DNA of 64,000 bases from Stenotrophomonas sp. UBA7346 (GCA_002471015.1 DKPB01000085.1:1-64000); one strand, 5' to 3'; shown: positions 25,735 to 35,352, numbered from the stretch's first letter. A program made the numbers and translations. The notes: generated from the sequence alone by a model not told the origin.

Positions 25735-27560
25735 GCCTGTGGCATCAGCTGCACTTTGTGCGACCGGAGTGGTTGTGGGCGTTGCTGCTGCTGCCGGCCG
25801 CGCTGCTGGGCAGCGTGTGGTTGCGGCGGCGGCGCCTGCGTTGGCACGCGGCCGTGGATGCCCACCTGCTGCCGCATCTGCTCAGTGGTAGTCACAAGCG
25901 TCGCGGGCTGGGGCTGCTGGGGTTGCTGTTGGGCTTGGCGTTGGCTGTGTTGGCAATGGCCGGCCCAAGCTGGCGGCAGGTGCAGCAGCCGTTGTGGCAG
26001 TCCAAGGCACCGCTGGTGATCGTGCAGGACCTTTCTTCCAGCATACGTGCCGCCGACCTGCCACCATCGCGCCTGTTGCAGGCGCGGGCCAAGCTGGCCA
26101 GCTTGCTGCGTGAACGCAAGGGCGGTGAAGTGGCCTTGATTGCGTTCGCCTGGGAGCCGTTCACGGTGGCACCACTGACCGATGACGCTGCCAATGTGGC
26201 CTTGTTCCTGGATGCCCTGGGGCCGGAGGTGATGCCGGTGGACGGGCAGCGGGCTGACAAGGCGCTGGCCTGGGCAGGTGCACTGCTCAAGCAGTCCGGC
26301 GCGCGTCAGGGCGATGTGCTGTTGCTGACCGACCATGCAGATGCGGCGGCGGTCGCCGCCGCCACGCAACTGCGCGTGGCAGGCTACCGGGTATCGGTGT
26401 TGGGGCTGGGCAGCGTGCAGGGCGCGTCCTACCGCGATGTACGTGGTGGCATCGAGCAGGCGCACCTGGACGAAACCTCGTTGCGTGCACTGGCAACTGC
26501 CGGCGGGGGTGGCTACCAGCGCTTGGCCAGGGATTCGTCGGACCTGCAGGCGCTGGGGGTATTGGAGCCGCAGTTGCAGGCGCAGGACAGGGCGACATCC
26601 AATGCCGGCAAAAGCTGGCAGGACGAAGGATATTGGCTGCTGCTGCCTTTGCTGTTGCTGGGCATGTTGGCGTTCCGCCGGCCGCGCGGCGCGATGGCGG
26701 TGCTGGCACTGTGCCTGGTACTGCCGTTGGCGCAGCCGGCGCATGCTGCCGAGCCGGGCGGTTGGTGGCAACGCGCCGACCAGCGCCAGCACGAGCGTCT
26801 GCAGCAGGGCGTGGAAGCCTACCGGCAAGGCGATTTTGCCACCGCGCAGAAGCAGTTCCAGGGCATCGACAGCGCCGAGGGCCTGTACAACCTGGGTAAT
26901 GCGCTGGCCCGCCAGGGCCGCTATGACGAGGCCATTGCTGCCTACGACCAGGCACTCCAGCGCACACCGGGCATGGCCGATGCGGTGGCCAACCGTGCCG
27001 CAGTGGATGCCGCGCGCAAGCGCAAACCACCGAAGGGCCCGCGCAACGGAGGCCAGCAGGGCAAGGACCAACAGGACACGCCGAAGTCGCCGCAGGAGCC
27101 GGGCAAGCAGCAACAGCAGGGCCAGCAGAATCCGCAGGACGGCCAACCGCGCAATGCCCAACAAGGTCAGCAGGAGCAGGACGCGGGTCAGCAGGGTCAG
27201 CGAGGCCAACAAGGCCAACAAGGCCAACAAGGCCAACAAGGCCAACAAGGCCAACAGCAATCCCCGGCCAATGCTGGCCAGCAGGGTGGGCAGGACACGC
27301 CGCAGGCCGAGAATGCCGGTGCGCAGCAACAGGCGGACCAGGCCCAGCGCGAGCGCATGGCCCAAGCCATACGTCAGCAGGCGCAGCAGGACGACGAGGC
27401 CGCCGCCCAGGCCAAGGCAGTGGCGGCGATGAGCCCGGAGCAGCGCGAGCAGCGGCAGGCCGTCGAGGCGTGGATGCAGCGTGTGCCGGACGAACCCGGC
27501 GCGCTGTTGAAAGCAAAATTCCAGCTCGAATATGAGCGCCGGATGCGGGAACAACGATGA
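25731..27560 (+). CDS. VWA plus TPR fusion (BatB-BatC-like)
   Basis: The product is 609 residues. The N-terminal half is a BatB-like VWA protein with two membrane helices and a MIDAS-like DLSSS (D100, S102, S104). After a hydrophobic segment (YWLLLPLLLLGMLAFRR, plus a second one) come TPR repeats of BatC type (LYNLGNALARQGRYDEAIAA). A long Gln/Gly-rich disordered tail holds an in-frame nine-base tandem repeat. The combination of BatB and BatC in one protein is a known arrangement in this operon type. The tail composition is highly biased and probably periplasmic. It overlaps the BatD gene by 4 bp (ATGA). Confidence 0.9.
   Translation: MSLWHQLHFVRPEWLWALLLLPAALLGSVWLRRRRLRWHAAVDAHLLPHLLSGSHKRRGLGLLGLLLGLALAVLAMAGPSWRQVQQPLWQSKAPLVIVQDLSSSIRAADLPPSRLLQARAKLASLLRERKGGEVALIAFAWEPFTVAPLTDDAANVALFLDALGPEVMPVDGQRADKALAWAGALLKQSGARQGDVLLLTDHADAAAVAAATQLRVAGYRVSVLGLGSVQGASYRDVRGGIEQAHLDETSLRALATAGGGGYQRLARDSSDLQALGVLEPQLQAQDRATSNAGKSWQDEGYWLLLPLLLLGMLAFRRPRGAMAVLALCLVLPLAQPAHAAEPGGWWQRADQRQHERLQQGVEAYRQGDFATAQKQFQGIDSAEGLYNLGNALARQGRYDEAIAAYDQALQRTPGMADAVANRAAVDAARKRKPPKGPRNGGQQGKDQQDTPKSPQEPGKQQQQGQQNPQDGQPRNAQQGQQEQDAGQQGQRGQQGQQGQQGQQGQQGQQQSPANAGQQGGQDTPQAENAGAQQQADQAQRERMAQAIRQQAQQDDEAAAQAKAVAAMSPEQREQRQAVEAWMQRVPDEPGALLKAKFQLEYERRMREQR
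27204..27257 (+). repeat. Nine-base tandem repeat within the VWA-TPR gene
   Basis: Six uninterrupted copies of GGCCAACAA (the last is GGCCAACAG) encode successive Gly-Gln-Gln units. The period is a multiple of three, so copy-number change would lengthen or shorten the tail without a frameshift. Confidence 0.9.
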
Positions 27561-29236
27561 CAAGGTTTCAATGGCGCGCGCAGGCGCGATGCGGCGTATT
27601 GCTGTGCCTGTTGCTGGTGATGGGCCTGGCGCAGGCACAGACCCGTGCCTGGCTGGACCGTGACAGCATCAACCTGGGCGAAAGCGTCACCCTCAACATC
27701 GAAACCGAGCAGTCGGCGGCGCCGGACTACGCGCCCTTGCAGGCCGAGTTCTCGCTCAGCAACCAGACCAGCAGCCGCCAGCTGCAGATGCAGAATGGCG
27801 CCATCAGCAACCGCGCGGTTCATACGGTTGCGCTGTCGCCCCGACGCAATGGCGAATTGGCGATACCGGCACTGCGTGTGGGCAGTGCCAGCACCGCGCC
27901 GTTACGGCTGGTGGTGGGGCAGGCACCGTTGGCCCCGGCCACTGGTGATGCAGTGGCCTTCATCGAAACCGAGGTGGATGACAGCAACCCCTATGTGCAG
28001 CAGAGCGTGGGCGTGGTGGTGCGGCTGTACTTCGCCACCCAGCTGGCGTCGGGCGAACTGGTGCTGGATACGCCGGCGGGGGCATCGCTGCAGCGGGTGG
28101 GCGATGACCGCACTTCCGTGCGGGAAGTCGGCGGGCGGCGTTACAACGTGGTCGAACGCCGTTTCCTGCTGATCCCGGAGCGCAGCGGGCCCTTGCAGGT
28201 GGTGGGCGCGCGTTTCAGCGGACAGGGAGCTGGCGGTTTCTTTGATGATTTCTTTGGCCGCGACGGTGGGCAGTTGAGTGCACGTGGCCCCGACCAGACG
28301 CTGCAGGTGCAGGCGGTCCCTGCCGATGCACCGCAGCCCTGGCTGCCACTGAAGAACCTGCAGCTGCGCTATGTCGCGGCCCCTGCCGGTGGCCGCACCG
28401 GCGAGGCGATCACCGTGGAGGTGGAAGCGACCGCCACCGGTGCCACCAAGGCGCAGTTCCCTGAGCTGCCGGTGCCGTCGCTGGGCGATGCGGCACAGGT
28501 ATTCGCCGAGCCGCCGCAGTATGACGAAACCTTTGCCGGCGGCAGCCCGCAACTGAAGCTGACCCGGCGCTATTCCATCGTGCCCCAGCAGGCCGGCACC
28601 CTGAGCTTGCCGGGCATCCAGATGCCCTGGTGGGACGTGGCCACCGGGCAGGCACGGACGGCCGCCCTGCCTGCGCTGACACTGCAGGTGGCACAAGGGA
28701 CGGCCGGGCTGGCGGCACCACCGCTACCGCAGGGCCAAGTGGCCGCGGCCGCTGCCACGGCGCTGCCCAGTACGGTGACGATGGGGACAACTGCCGGCAG
28801 TGCAGCGTGGCTGTGGCCAGCGCTGGCGGCGGGTTTCGCCCTGCTGTGGCTGGTCACCCTGGTATGGGCGGTAAGTCGCCGCCGGCCGCCGGCCACACAG
28901 ACGCTGCAGGCACACGTGGGGGACCGCCCCAGCTCGCGTTACAGCGCTGCCGATCTGCGGCGGGCGCTGGACAGCGGTGGCCTGGACGAGGTGGCGCGAA
29001 TCCTGATGGCGATGGCTGCGGCGCCTGATCTGGACGCGGTGATCCAGCGGCTGGAGCCGGCCGAGCAGCGTGAGGCGGTGCAACGCATGCAGCGTGCCCG
29101 CTGGGGCGGCGAGGGCGACGTCAGCCAGGCGCGGGCGCGGTTGCGCGAGGTGTTCAAGGCAGGCCCGCGTTGGCGTGGTGGCCCAGCGGTGGCGGAAAAA
29201 CCGCTGCTGGCCCCTCTCTATCCGGAACAAAGCTGA
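27557..29236 (+). CDS. BatD family protein
   Basis: The product is 559 residues. A signal peptide (ends near LAQAQT) is followed by immunoglobulin-like beta domains typical of BatD / 'oxygen tolerance' proteins (the family opening is A-W-L-D-R-D-S-I-N-L-G-E-S-V-T-L-N). One transmembrane helix lies near 415-437 (LWPALAAGFALLWLVTLVWA), with a cytoplasmic helical C terminus after it. It is the last gene of the MoxR/Bat operon. Its role in assembling the VWA proteins is inferred from the family, not shown. Confidence 0.9.
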   Translation: MTRFQWRAQARCGVLLCLLLVMGLAQAQTRAWLDRDSINLGESVTLNIETEQSAAPDYAPLQAEFSLSNQTSSRQLQMQNGAISNRAVHTVALSPRRNGELAIPALRVGSASTAPLRLVVGQAPLAPATGDAVAFIETEVDDSNPYVQQSVGVVVRLYFATQLASGELVLDTPAGASLQRVGDDRTSVREVGGRRYNVVERRFLLIPERSGPLQVVGARFSGQGAGGFFDDFFGRDGGQLSARGPDQTLQVQAVPADAPQPWLPLKNLQLRYVAAPAGGRTGEAITVEVEATATGATKAQFPELPVPSLGDAAQVFAEPPQYDETFAGGSPQLKLTRRYSIVPQQAGTLSLPGIQMPWWDVATGQARTAALPALTLQVAQGTAGLAAPPLPQGQVAAAAATALPSTVTMGTTAGSAAWLWPALAAGFALLWLVTLVWAVSRRRPPATQTLQAHVGDRPSSRYSAADLRRALDSGGLDEVARILMAMAAAPDLDAVIQRLEPAEQREAVQRMQRARWGGEGDVSQARARLREVFKAGPRWRGGPAVAEKPLLAPLYPEQS

Positions 29237-29292
29237 AAAGGACGGCCACAAACCGTCTGCTAAGCTGAACCATTCTCGAGGGAAAACCAACG

Positions 29293-30600
29293 ATGGCCCA
29301 TGCAGCAAAGAGTCCCGCCAAGATGCCGTTCCACTGGAAAATCGGGATAGGGTTTGGCGTTGGCCTGCTGCTGGGCCTGATCGTGCACTTGCTCAGCCCC
29401 GGCGCGGACTGGGTGCACGTTGTTACCACTTACATCACCACGCCAGTATCGGGTCTCTTCCTCAACCTGATCTTCATGTTGATCGTGCCGCTGATCTTCT
29501 CGGCACTGGTCATGGGCGTCTCGGAGATGGGCGATATCCGCGCCTTGGGACGGATCGGCTGGAAGTCGCTGGCCTATACCGTGGTGCTGTCGGGTGTGGC
29601 GGTGCTGATCGGCCTGGTGCTGGTCAATGTGCTCAAGCCGGGCGCCGGCGTGGACCCCAACGTGGCCGCGCAGCTGCTGGCCGAGAATGCCGAGCGCAGC
29701 AAGGAAATCGTGGCTGGTATCGGTTCCGAGCCCAAGGGCATGGAGATGCTGCTGTCGATCGTGCCGAACAATGTTCTGGAGGCCGCCTCGGACAACGGCA
29801 AGATCTTGTCGCTGATGTTCTTTGCGCTGATGCTGGGCATCGGCATGGTGCTGTCGCCGGCCGAGAAGGTCGCCACCCTGCGCAAGGCCATCGAGGGACT
29901 GTTCGAGATCTCGATGACCCTGATCAATCTGGTCATCCGGCTGGCCCCGTATGCGGTGGCCTGCTTCATGTTCAACCTCGCGGCCATCTTCGGTTTCAGC
30001 CTGCTGGTCAAGCTCGGCGCGTATGTGGGCGTGGTGGTGCTGGCACTGGGCGTGCACATGTTTGTCAGTTATGGCATCGCGGTGAAGCTGGCCGGGCGCT
30101 CGCCACTGCAGTTCTTCCGTGAGACGCAGGAAGCGACGCTGATGGCGTTCTCCACCGCCTCCTCGAACGCGACCTTGCCGACCGCGATGCGGGTGGCCGA
30201 TGAAATGGGCTTCCCGCACAAGGTCTCGCGCTTCGTGTTGACCGTGGGCGCCACCGCCAACCAGAACGGCACTGCGCTGTTTGAAGGCGTGACGGTGATC
30301 TTCCTGGCGCAGTTCTTCGGTGTGGACCTGAGTATCGGCCAGCAGTTCATGGTGATGGTGGTGTGCATCCTTGGCGGCATTGGCACGGCCGGCGTCCCGT
30401 CCGGCTCACTGCCGGTGGTGGCGCTGATCTGCGGCATGGTCGGGGTCAACCCGGTGGGTATCGGCCTGATCCTGGGCGTGAACCACTTCCTGGATATGTG
30501 CCGCACCGCACTGAACGTCACGGGGGACCTGGCCCTGACCACCCTGGTGGCCCGCGGCGAGAGTGAGGACGAGGTGGGGCGCCACCATCCGCAGGCCTGA
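29293..30600 (+). CDS. Dicarboxylate/amino acid:cation symporter (DAACS family)
   Basis: The product is 435 residues with about eight transmembrane helices and the two re-entrant loops of the GltPh/DctA fold. Family signatures include MAFSTASSNATLPTAM (serine-rich hairpin 1), T-V-G-A-T-A-N-Q-N-G-T-A-L (unwound TM7), GTAGVPSG (hairpin 2) and N-H-F-L-D-M-C-R-T-A-L-N-V-T-G-D near the C terminus (TM8). The D-x-x-x-T-x-x-N-V substrate site resembles glutamate/aspartate or C4-dicarboxylate carriers. The substrate cannot be fixed from sequence. GAGGGAAAA precedes the ATG. Confidence 0.92.
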   Translation: MAHAAKSPAKMPFHWKIGIGFGVGLLLGLIVHLLSPGADWVHVVTTYITTPVSGLFLNLIFMLIVPLIFSALVMGVSEMGDIRALGRIGWKSLAYTVVLSGVAVLIGLVLVNVLKPGAGVDPNVAAQLLAENAERSKEIVAGIGSEPKGMEMLLSIVPNNVLEAASDNGKILSLMFFALMLGIGMVLSPAEKVATLRKAIEGLFEISMTLINLVIRLAPYAVACFMFNLAAIFGFSLLVKLGAYVGVVVLALGVHMFVSYGIAVKLAGRSPLQFFRETQEATLMAFSTASSNATLPTAMRVADEMGFPHKVSRFVLTVGATANQNGTALFEGVTVIFLAQFFGVDLSIGQQFMVMVVCILGGIGTAGVPSGSLPVVALICGMVGVNPVGIGLILGVNHFLDMCRTALNVTGDLALTTLVARGESEDEVGRHHPQA

Positions 30601-30624
30601 TAATTCCCCGGTGCTGCGTCTGAG

Positions 30625-30655
30625 ACGGCCATCCTGAACAGGGTGGCCGTTTTTC
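30625..30655 (+). terminator. Terminator of the symporter gene
   Basis: ACGGCCATCC (30625-30634) pairs with GGGTGGCCGT (30641-30650), with one G-T pair, around TGAACA and ends in TTTTC. Confidence 0.85.
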
Positions 30656-30802
30656 TTTGGGGGGAGAGCGATGTGGCTCGCCGCGCCCCCTCCCAACCCT
30701 CACGCCTTAACGCGGCCCTTGCGCCGGTGCAAAGGTCGATCGTGCTGGCCCCTTTGGGAGAGTGGTTGTGCTCATCAGCCATTGGGCTTGCAGGAAAGTG
30801 AG

Positions 30803-30910
30803 CCCCTCTCCCCTCGCGGGAGAGGGGTTGGGGAGAGGGGGAGAGGGGTTGGGGAGAGGGGAAGAGGAGTTGAGGAGAGGGGAAAAGGAGTTGAGGAGAG
30901 GGGAAAAGGG
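30803..30910. repeat. G-rich 21-bp minisatellite with leading hairpin
   Basis: A perfect hairpin (CCCCTCTCCC at 30803-30812 and GGGAGAGGGG at 30818-30827) runs into four 21-bp direct repeats at 30818, 30839, 30860 and 30881. Units 1 and 2 are identical. Units 3 and 4 carry G-to-A changes. A partial fifth unit follows. The + strand is almost pure purine with G4 runs spaced by 2-3 bases. The rest of the 445-bp gap (30601-31045) shows the terminator upstream and the transketolase leader downstream. Confidence 0.9.
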
Positions 30911-31045
30911 CGGGCACAGCGCAGAATCCGCTGCAATGTGAAACGGGCCTGCCCGCGGTAGGTCTTTACGCACTGCCCCGGGCATGGGCTTGTGGGACAA
31001 TAGGCCGCCCGCAGTTTCGCGGGAGCCTCCTGATTCTGACGACCC

Positions 31046-33052
31046 ATGACGCAGCCCACCCGCCGCCAGTTGGCGAACGCCATCCGTTTCCTTGCCGCTG
31101 ATGCGGTAGAAGCCGCCAAGTCCGGTCATCCCGGCATGCCGATGGGCATGGCCGATATCGCCGAAGTGCTCTGGAACGACTATCTCCGTCACAACCCGAA
31201 CAACCCGAAGTGGTTCAACCGTGACCGTTTCGTGCTGTCCAACGGTCACGGCTCGATGCTGCACTACGCGCTGCTGCACCTGAGCGGCTACGACCTGCCG
31301 ATCGAAGAACTGAAGGCTTTCCGCCAGCTGGGCAGCCGCACCGCCGGCCACCCGGAGCGTCATGAAACCCCGGGCGTGGAAACCACCACTGGCCCGCTGG
31401 GTCAGGGCCTGGCCAATGCCGTGGGCTTCGCGCTGGCGGAAAAGCTGCTGTCGCAGCGCTACAACCGCCCGGAATTCGAAGTCGTCGACCACCGCACCTG
31501 GGTGTTCATGGGCGACGGCTGCCTGATGGAAGGCATCTCGCACGAAGCTGCATCGCTGGCTGGCACCTGGGGCCTGAACAAACTGGTCTGCTTCTGGGAC
31601 GACAACAACATCTCCATCGACGGTGAAGTGGAAGGCTGGTTCACCGACGACACCCCGGCACGCTTCGAGTCCTACGGCTGGAACGTGGTGCGCGGCGTTG
31701 ACGGCCACGATCCGGAAAGCATCAAGGCTGGCATCGAACAGGCGCTGTCGCAGTTCGACAAGCCGACCCTGATCTGCTGCAAGACCACCATTGGTTTTGG
31801 CTCGCCGAACAAGGCCGGCCAGGAATCCAGCCACGGCGCACCGCTGGGCAAGGACGAGCTGGAAGCGACCCGCAAGGCGCTGAACTGGGCCTACGGCCCG
31901 TTCGAGATCCCGGAAGAGATCTATGCCGGCTGGCGCGCTGGCGGCACCGGCACCCTGCGTCAGGCCGAGTGGGAGCAGCTGTTCGACAAGTACGCCGCAC
32001 AGTTCCCGGCCGATGCCGAAGAGCTGACCCGCCGGTCGCACGGCGAGCTGCCGGCCGACTTCATTGCCCAGGCCGATGCCTACATCGCCCAGGTGCAGGC
32101 CGAAGCGCCGAACATCGCCTCGCGCAAGGCCTCGCAGAACGCCATCCAGGCCTTCGCACCGCTGCTGCCGGAAATCATCGGTGGTTCGGCTGACCTGGCC
32201 GGTTCCAACCTGACCCTGTGGAAGGGTGCTCAGACCGTGGTCGGCGAAGACCCGCATGCCAACTACGTGCACTACGGCGTGCGTGAGTTCGGCATGAGCG
32301 CGATTGCCAATGGCCTGGCCCTGCACGGCGGCTTCCTGCCGTTCGACGCCACCTTCCTGGTGTTCAGTGACTACGCCCGCAACGCGCTGCGCATGAGCGC
32401 GCTGATCCCGGCGCACGTCATCCACGTGTTCACCCACGACTCGATCGGCCTGGGCGAAGACGGCCCGACCCACCAGCCGGTGGAGCACGTGTCCTCGCTG
32501 CGCTACATCCCCAACAACGATGTGTGGCGTCCCTGCGATGCGGCCGAATCGGCGGTCAGCTGGAAGGCCGCCATCGTCCGCAAGGACGGCCCGAGCTGCC
32601 TGATCTTCAGCCGCCAGAACCTGGCCCCGCAGCCGCGTACGGCCGAGCAGGTGCAGCAGATCGAACGCGGTGGTTACGTGCTGGCTGACGCCGCCGGTAC
32701 CCCGGACGTGATCCTGATCGGCACCGGTTCGGAAGTAGGTCTGGCCGTGGCCGCCAAGGCCGAGCTGGACGCTGCCGGCATCAAGACCCGCGTGGTGTCG
32801 ATGCCGTGCACCGACGTGTTCGATCGCCAGGACGCCGCTTACCGCGAGTCGGTGCTGCCGAATGCCGTGCGCAAACGCGTTGCCGTCGAAGCCGGCGTCA
32901 CCGGTTTCTGGCGCCAGTACGTGGGCCTGGACGGCGCGGTTGTCGGTCTGGACACTTTCGGCGCATCGGCCCCGGCCGACAAGCTGTACAAGCACTTCGG
33001 CATCACCACCGAAGCGGTTGTGGCAGCAGCCAAGGCGCAGGTCGCGGGCTGA
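31046..33052 (+). CDS. tkt: Transketolase
   Basis: The product is 668 residues, full length. This thiamine-diphosphate enzyme transfers two-carbon units between sugar phosphates in the pentose phosphate pathway. It begins RRQLANAIRFLAADAVEAAK with SGHPGMPMGMADI, a standard N terminus. The ThDP/Mg motif is G-D-G-C-L-M-E-G near residue 156 with W-D-D-N-N-I-S-I-D-G. The pyrimidine-domain motif is H-D-S-I-G-L-G-E-D-G-P-T-H-Q. The gene is upstream of gap, pgk, pyk and fba, a familiar carbon-metabolism cluster order, although several unrelated genes intervene here. Confidence 0.97.
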   Translation: MTQPTRRQLANAIRFLAADAVEAAKSGHPGMPMGMADIAEVLWNDYLRHNPNNPKWFNRDRFVLSNGHGSMLHYALLHLSGYDLPIEELKAFRQLGSRTAGHPERHETPGVETTTGPLGQGLANAVGFALAEKLLSQRYNRPEFEVVDHRTWVFMGDGCLMEGISHEAASLAGTWGLNKLVCFWDDNNISIDGEVEGWFTDDTPARFESYGWNVVRGVDGHDPESIKAGIEQALSQFDKPTLICCKTTIGFGSPNKAGQESSHGAPLGKDELEATRKALNWAYGPFEIPEEIYAGWRAGGTGTLRQAEWEQLFDKYAAQFPADAEELTRRSHGELPADFIAQADAYIAQVQAEAPNIASRKASQNAIQAFAPLLPEIIGGSADLAGSNLTLWKGAQTVVGEDPHANYVHYGVREFGMSAIANGLALHGGFLPFDATFLVFSDYARNALRMSALIPAHVIHVFTHDSIGLGEDGPTHQPVEHVSSLRYIPNNDVWRPCDAAESAVSWKAAIVRKDGPSCLIFSRQNLAPQPRTAEQVQQIERGGYVLADAAGTPDVILIGTGSEVGLAVAAKAELDAAGIKTRVVSMPCTDVFDRQDAAYRESVLPNAVRKRVAVEAGVTGFWRQYVGLDGAVVGLDTFGASAPADKLYKHFGITTEAVVAAAKAQVAG

Positions 33053-33076
33053 TAGCCCTACATCGCGAGATTGGAC

Positions 33077-33105
33077 AAAGGCCGGGGAAACCCGGCCTTT
33101 GTTTT
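33077..33105 (+). terminator. Terminator of tkt
   Basis: AAAGGCCGGG (33077-33086) pairs with CCCGGCCTTT (33091-33100) around a GAAA loop and is followed by GTTTTG. Confidence 0.92.
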
Positions 33106-33120
33106 GGTTTCGCCCCAACT

Positions 33121-33256
33121 GTAGTGCCCAGCCATGCTCGGCAGGGGTTTTACCCGCAAAAGCCATCCCTTCCCAGATACTCCCCTTCGCTACGCGAAAG
33201 GGAGGGCGGAAGGCACAGTTAGTGCCGAGCCATGCCCGGCAGGGGCTTTACCGGCG
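33121..33256. repeat. Composite repeat: two GTAG palindromes around a C-rich hairpin
   Basis: A GTAGTGCCCAGCCATGCTCG palindrome at 33121 and a TTAGTGCCGAGCCATGCCCG one at about 33219 flank a CTCCCCTTCGCTACGCGAAA GGGAGGG hairpin (about 33179-33207). The same palindrome plus C-rich hairpin combination makes up the 136-bp units at 63066-63472. It separates tkt from the convergent acetyl-CoA hydrolase gene. Confidence 0.78.
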
Positions 33257-33312
33257 AAATCTGACCGCGCGCACTTGGCTACGCGAAAGGACGGGCGCAA
33301 TCGTGCCCGCGG

Positions 33313-35271
33313 TCATCCACCGCGCACGGTCCGCGCCAGGGCAAGACGCAACAGGCCTGCATTGAGCCGCTCCCCGAGGCTTGCCGGTTGCTGCAACTCC
33401 ATCCGTTGCAGATACAGCGCATCGCTGTCGGCCGCTGGTTGGCGCAGTGCTGCCACCACGGTGCGCAGCTTGCCCATCGGCGTCGCAGTCGCCGACTTCA
33501 ACCAGCCCAACGCCCGCAGCAGATCCTGTTCAACCGCATCGAAGTCACTGCCCAACGGATAATCCGGCAGGCTGCCATCGGCACGGAACGGGGCAAGCTT
33601 GGCGCGCAACACCTCGGCGCGGTTCTGTTGCCAGTGCGCTGGAAGGGCGAAGTTCGCGGCAAGCTTCTTCGCGGCCTTGGCTTGATCCAGCAAGGCGGGT
33701 TGGAATGCCGCATCGGTGATGCCAGTCATCGCAATCACGCAATGCTCGTCGGTCAGGCCGCGCAGGTCGGCGATGCCGTATTCGTTGACGAACACATCGC
33801 GCAGGTGGCGCGGGATGGTGGTGTTGCCGTAGTTCCAGCGCACATTGGATTGCGCTTTGCCAGCTTCCTCGCGTAGTGCGCGGAACATCAGCACGCTGCG
33901 CGCATCGGGCAGGGCATGGGCCATCGCCACGAAGTTGTACTGGCCACCCACACCGGACACCACGCGGCCGTCTTCCAGTGCATCGGACGCGGCCGCCCCC
34001 AGCGCGCTGGCGATCATGCAGGAGTTGAAGAAGCGCGCATCGCGCCGCTGCAGGCGTTCCAGCGCTTCATTGCCGCCATAGAGCTGGTTGATCTCGCTGA
34101 TGCGGCGCATGCCGATGGCGCTGCATTCGGCCTCGGGCAGGTTGCGCAGCCAGTCATAGAACTCGGGTGAGCCAAGGTAGAAGGCACCGTGCAGGTACTC
34201 GCCCTCGCGCGCCAGGCGGCCATGGTCACCCTTGCTGGCGGTGCCGTCGGCAAGGCGCTGCATCAATCCCGGATCGTCATGAACCTTGCGCCAGATGACG
34301 CCGGTCTGCACCAGCTTGCGGAAACCCTCGTTGAGCATTTCGCTGCAGCCGTACAGCCCGATCTCGAACGGTTCCAGTCCGCCGATTTCGCGCACCAGCG
34401 GGCTTTCGGCAAGCTGCGGGTCCAGCGCGTGCAGGATCTGCCGGTAGCGTGCGTTGTCGGTATGCCGCAGCACCAATGCGTGGCTGAGTGCATCGGCCAG
34501 CGTGCCAATGCCGATCTGCAGGGTGCCGCCATCGCGTACCAGGGTGCTGGCGTACAGACCGATCGCATGGTCGGCATCGCTTACAGGCTGCCGGGGCAGG
34601 CCGAACAGTTGTGGGTAGGGGCCGGGCGGGCTGATGACCAGGTCGAAGAAGTCGACGTCGACCGTCGCGCTGCCACCCAGCCAGGGCAGCTGCGGGTCGA
34701 TCTCGGCAATCAGCAGCGGCTTGGGCAGGCCGCGCGCGGCAATGGCGTCCAGGGTGTCCTGGGTGATGTCGTTGTTGCAGGACAGGGACAGCCGCGGGTT
34801 GCCATCGCGACAGGCCACCTTCTGCACGATGGCATGCGGCGCGCGCTGCGCCACCGCATCGGCGGCATGGGTGTAGTTGAGGCTGGTGTAACTGCGCTGC
34901 GCCTGCGATGAGCGCAACAGCGCACCGGACTGCATGTAGAACTCTTCCACCTGCACATGCGCTGGCAGCGCGTCGCGGGCAATGGCATCGGCATAGGCCA
35001 GGCGCGGGTAGTCCGCGCCGAAGTGGCGCTCGACGAAAGGCCGCATGAATCGTGCTTCCAGGCCGTCGCCTTTGGCCCGCGGTGGATTGAGCGACAGCGC
35101 GGTGTAGAGCTGCAGCGGCCGGCTTGGATCCTGTTCGATGCGCGCATACAAGGCATTGAGCAGGCGATGGGGTTTGCCCAATGCCAGCGGTGCGCCGATG
35201 CGCAGCGGTCCCTGGGTATTGCCCAGCAGCCAATCCACGGCTGCGTCAAGGTCGGTCACGTAGTGGGGCAT
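33313..35271 (-). CDS. Acetyl-CoA hydrolase/transferase family protein
   Basis: The product is 652 residues from the chosen start (MPHYVTDLDAAVDWLLG). A longer GTG start at 35325 would add 18 residues, and neither start has a strong ribosome-binding site. The C-terminal half carries the family region with G-G-Q-Y-N-F-V-A-M-A-H and the N-E-Y-G-I-A-D-L-R-G motif typical of CoA-transferases/hydrolases of the Cat1/ACH1 type. It could interconvert acetyl-CoA with another acyl-CoA or hydrolyse it; the exact reaction is not decided by sequence. It is larger than the ~500-residue Ach1 type. It is divergent from blaI with two BlaI-like operators in the gap, which suggests it may be controlled by that repressor. 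Confidence 0.85.
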   Translation of the reverse strand: MPHYVTDLDAAVDWLLGNTQGPLRIGAPLALGKPHRLLNALYARIEQDPSRPLQLYTALSLNPPRAKGDGLEARFMRPFVERHFGADYPRLAYADAIARDALPAHVQVEEFYMQSGALLRSSQAQRSYTSLNYTHAADAVAQRAPHAIVQKVACRDGNPRLSLSCNNDITQDTLDAIAARGLPKPLLIAEIDPQLPWLGGSATVDVDFFDLVISPPGPYPQLFGLPRQPVSDADHAIGLYASTLVRDGGTLQIGIGTLADALSHALVLRHTDNARYRQILHALDPQLAESPLVREIGGLEPFEIGLYGCSEMLNEGFRKLVQTGVIWRKVHDDPGLMQRLADGTASKGDHGRLAREGEYLHGAFYLGSPEFYDWLRNLPEAECSAIGMRRISEINQLYGGNEALERLQRRDARFFNSCMIASALGAAASDALEDGRVVSGVGGQYNFVAMAHALPDARSVLMFRALREEAGKAQSNVRWNYGNTTIPRHLRDVFVNEYGIADLRGLTDEHCVIAMTGITDAAFQPALLDQAKAAKKLAANFALPAHWQQNRAEVLRAKLAPFRADGSLPDYPLGSDFDAVEQDLLRALGWLKSATATPMGKLRTVVAALRQPAADSDALYLQRMELQQPASLGERLNAGLLRLALARTVRGG

Positions 35272-35352
35272 GGTGTCCGCTGTCTGCGAGGGTCCCGGCA
35301 TTACAGCATGGGCTTGCTGAATCACCTGAAGAGGCCTTGACAGGGGGTTCGT

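Noticed and set aside
30707..33166. An 819-codon minus-strand frame covering transketolase.
   Set aside because: Transketolase motifs are on the + strand; the antisense product has no recognisable domain.
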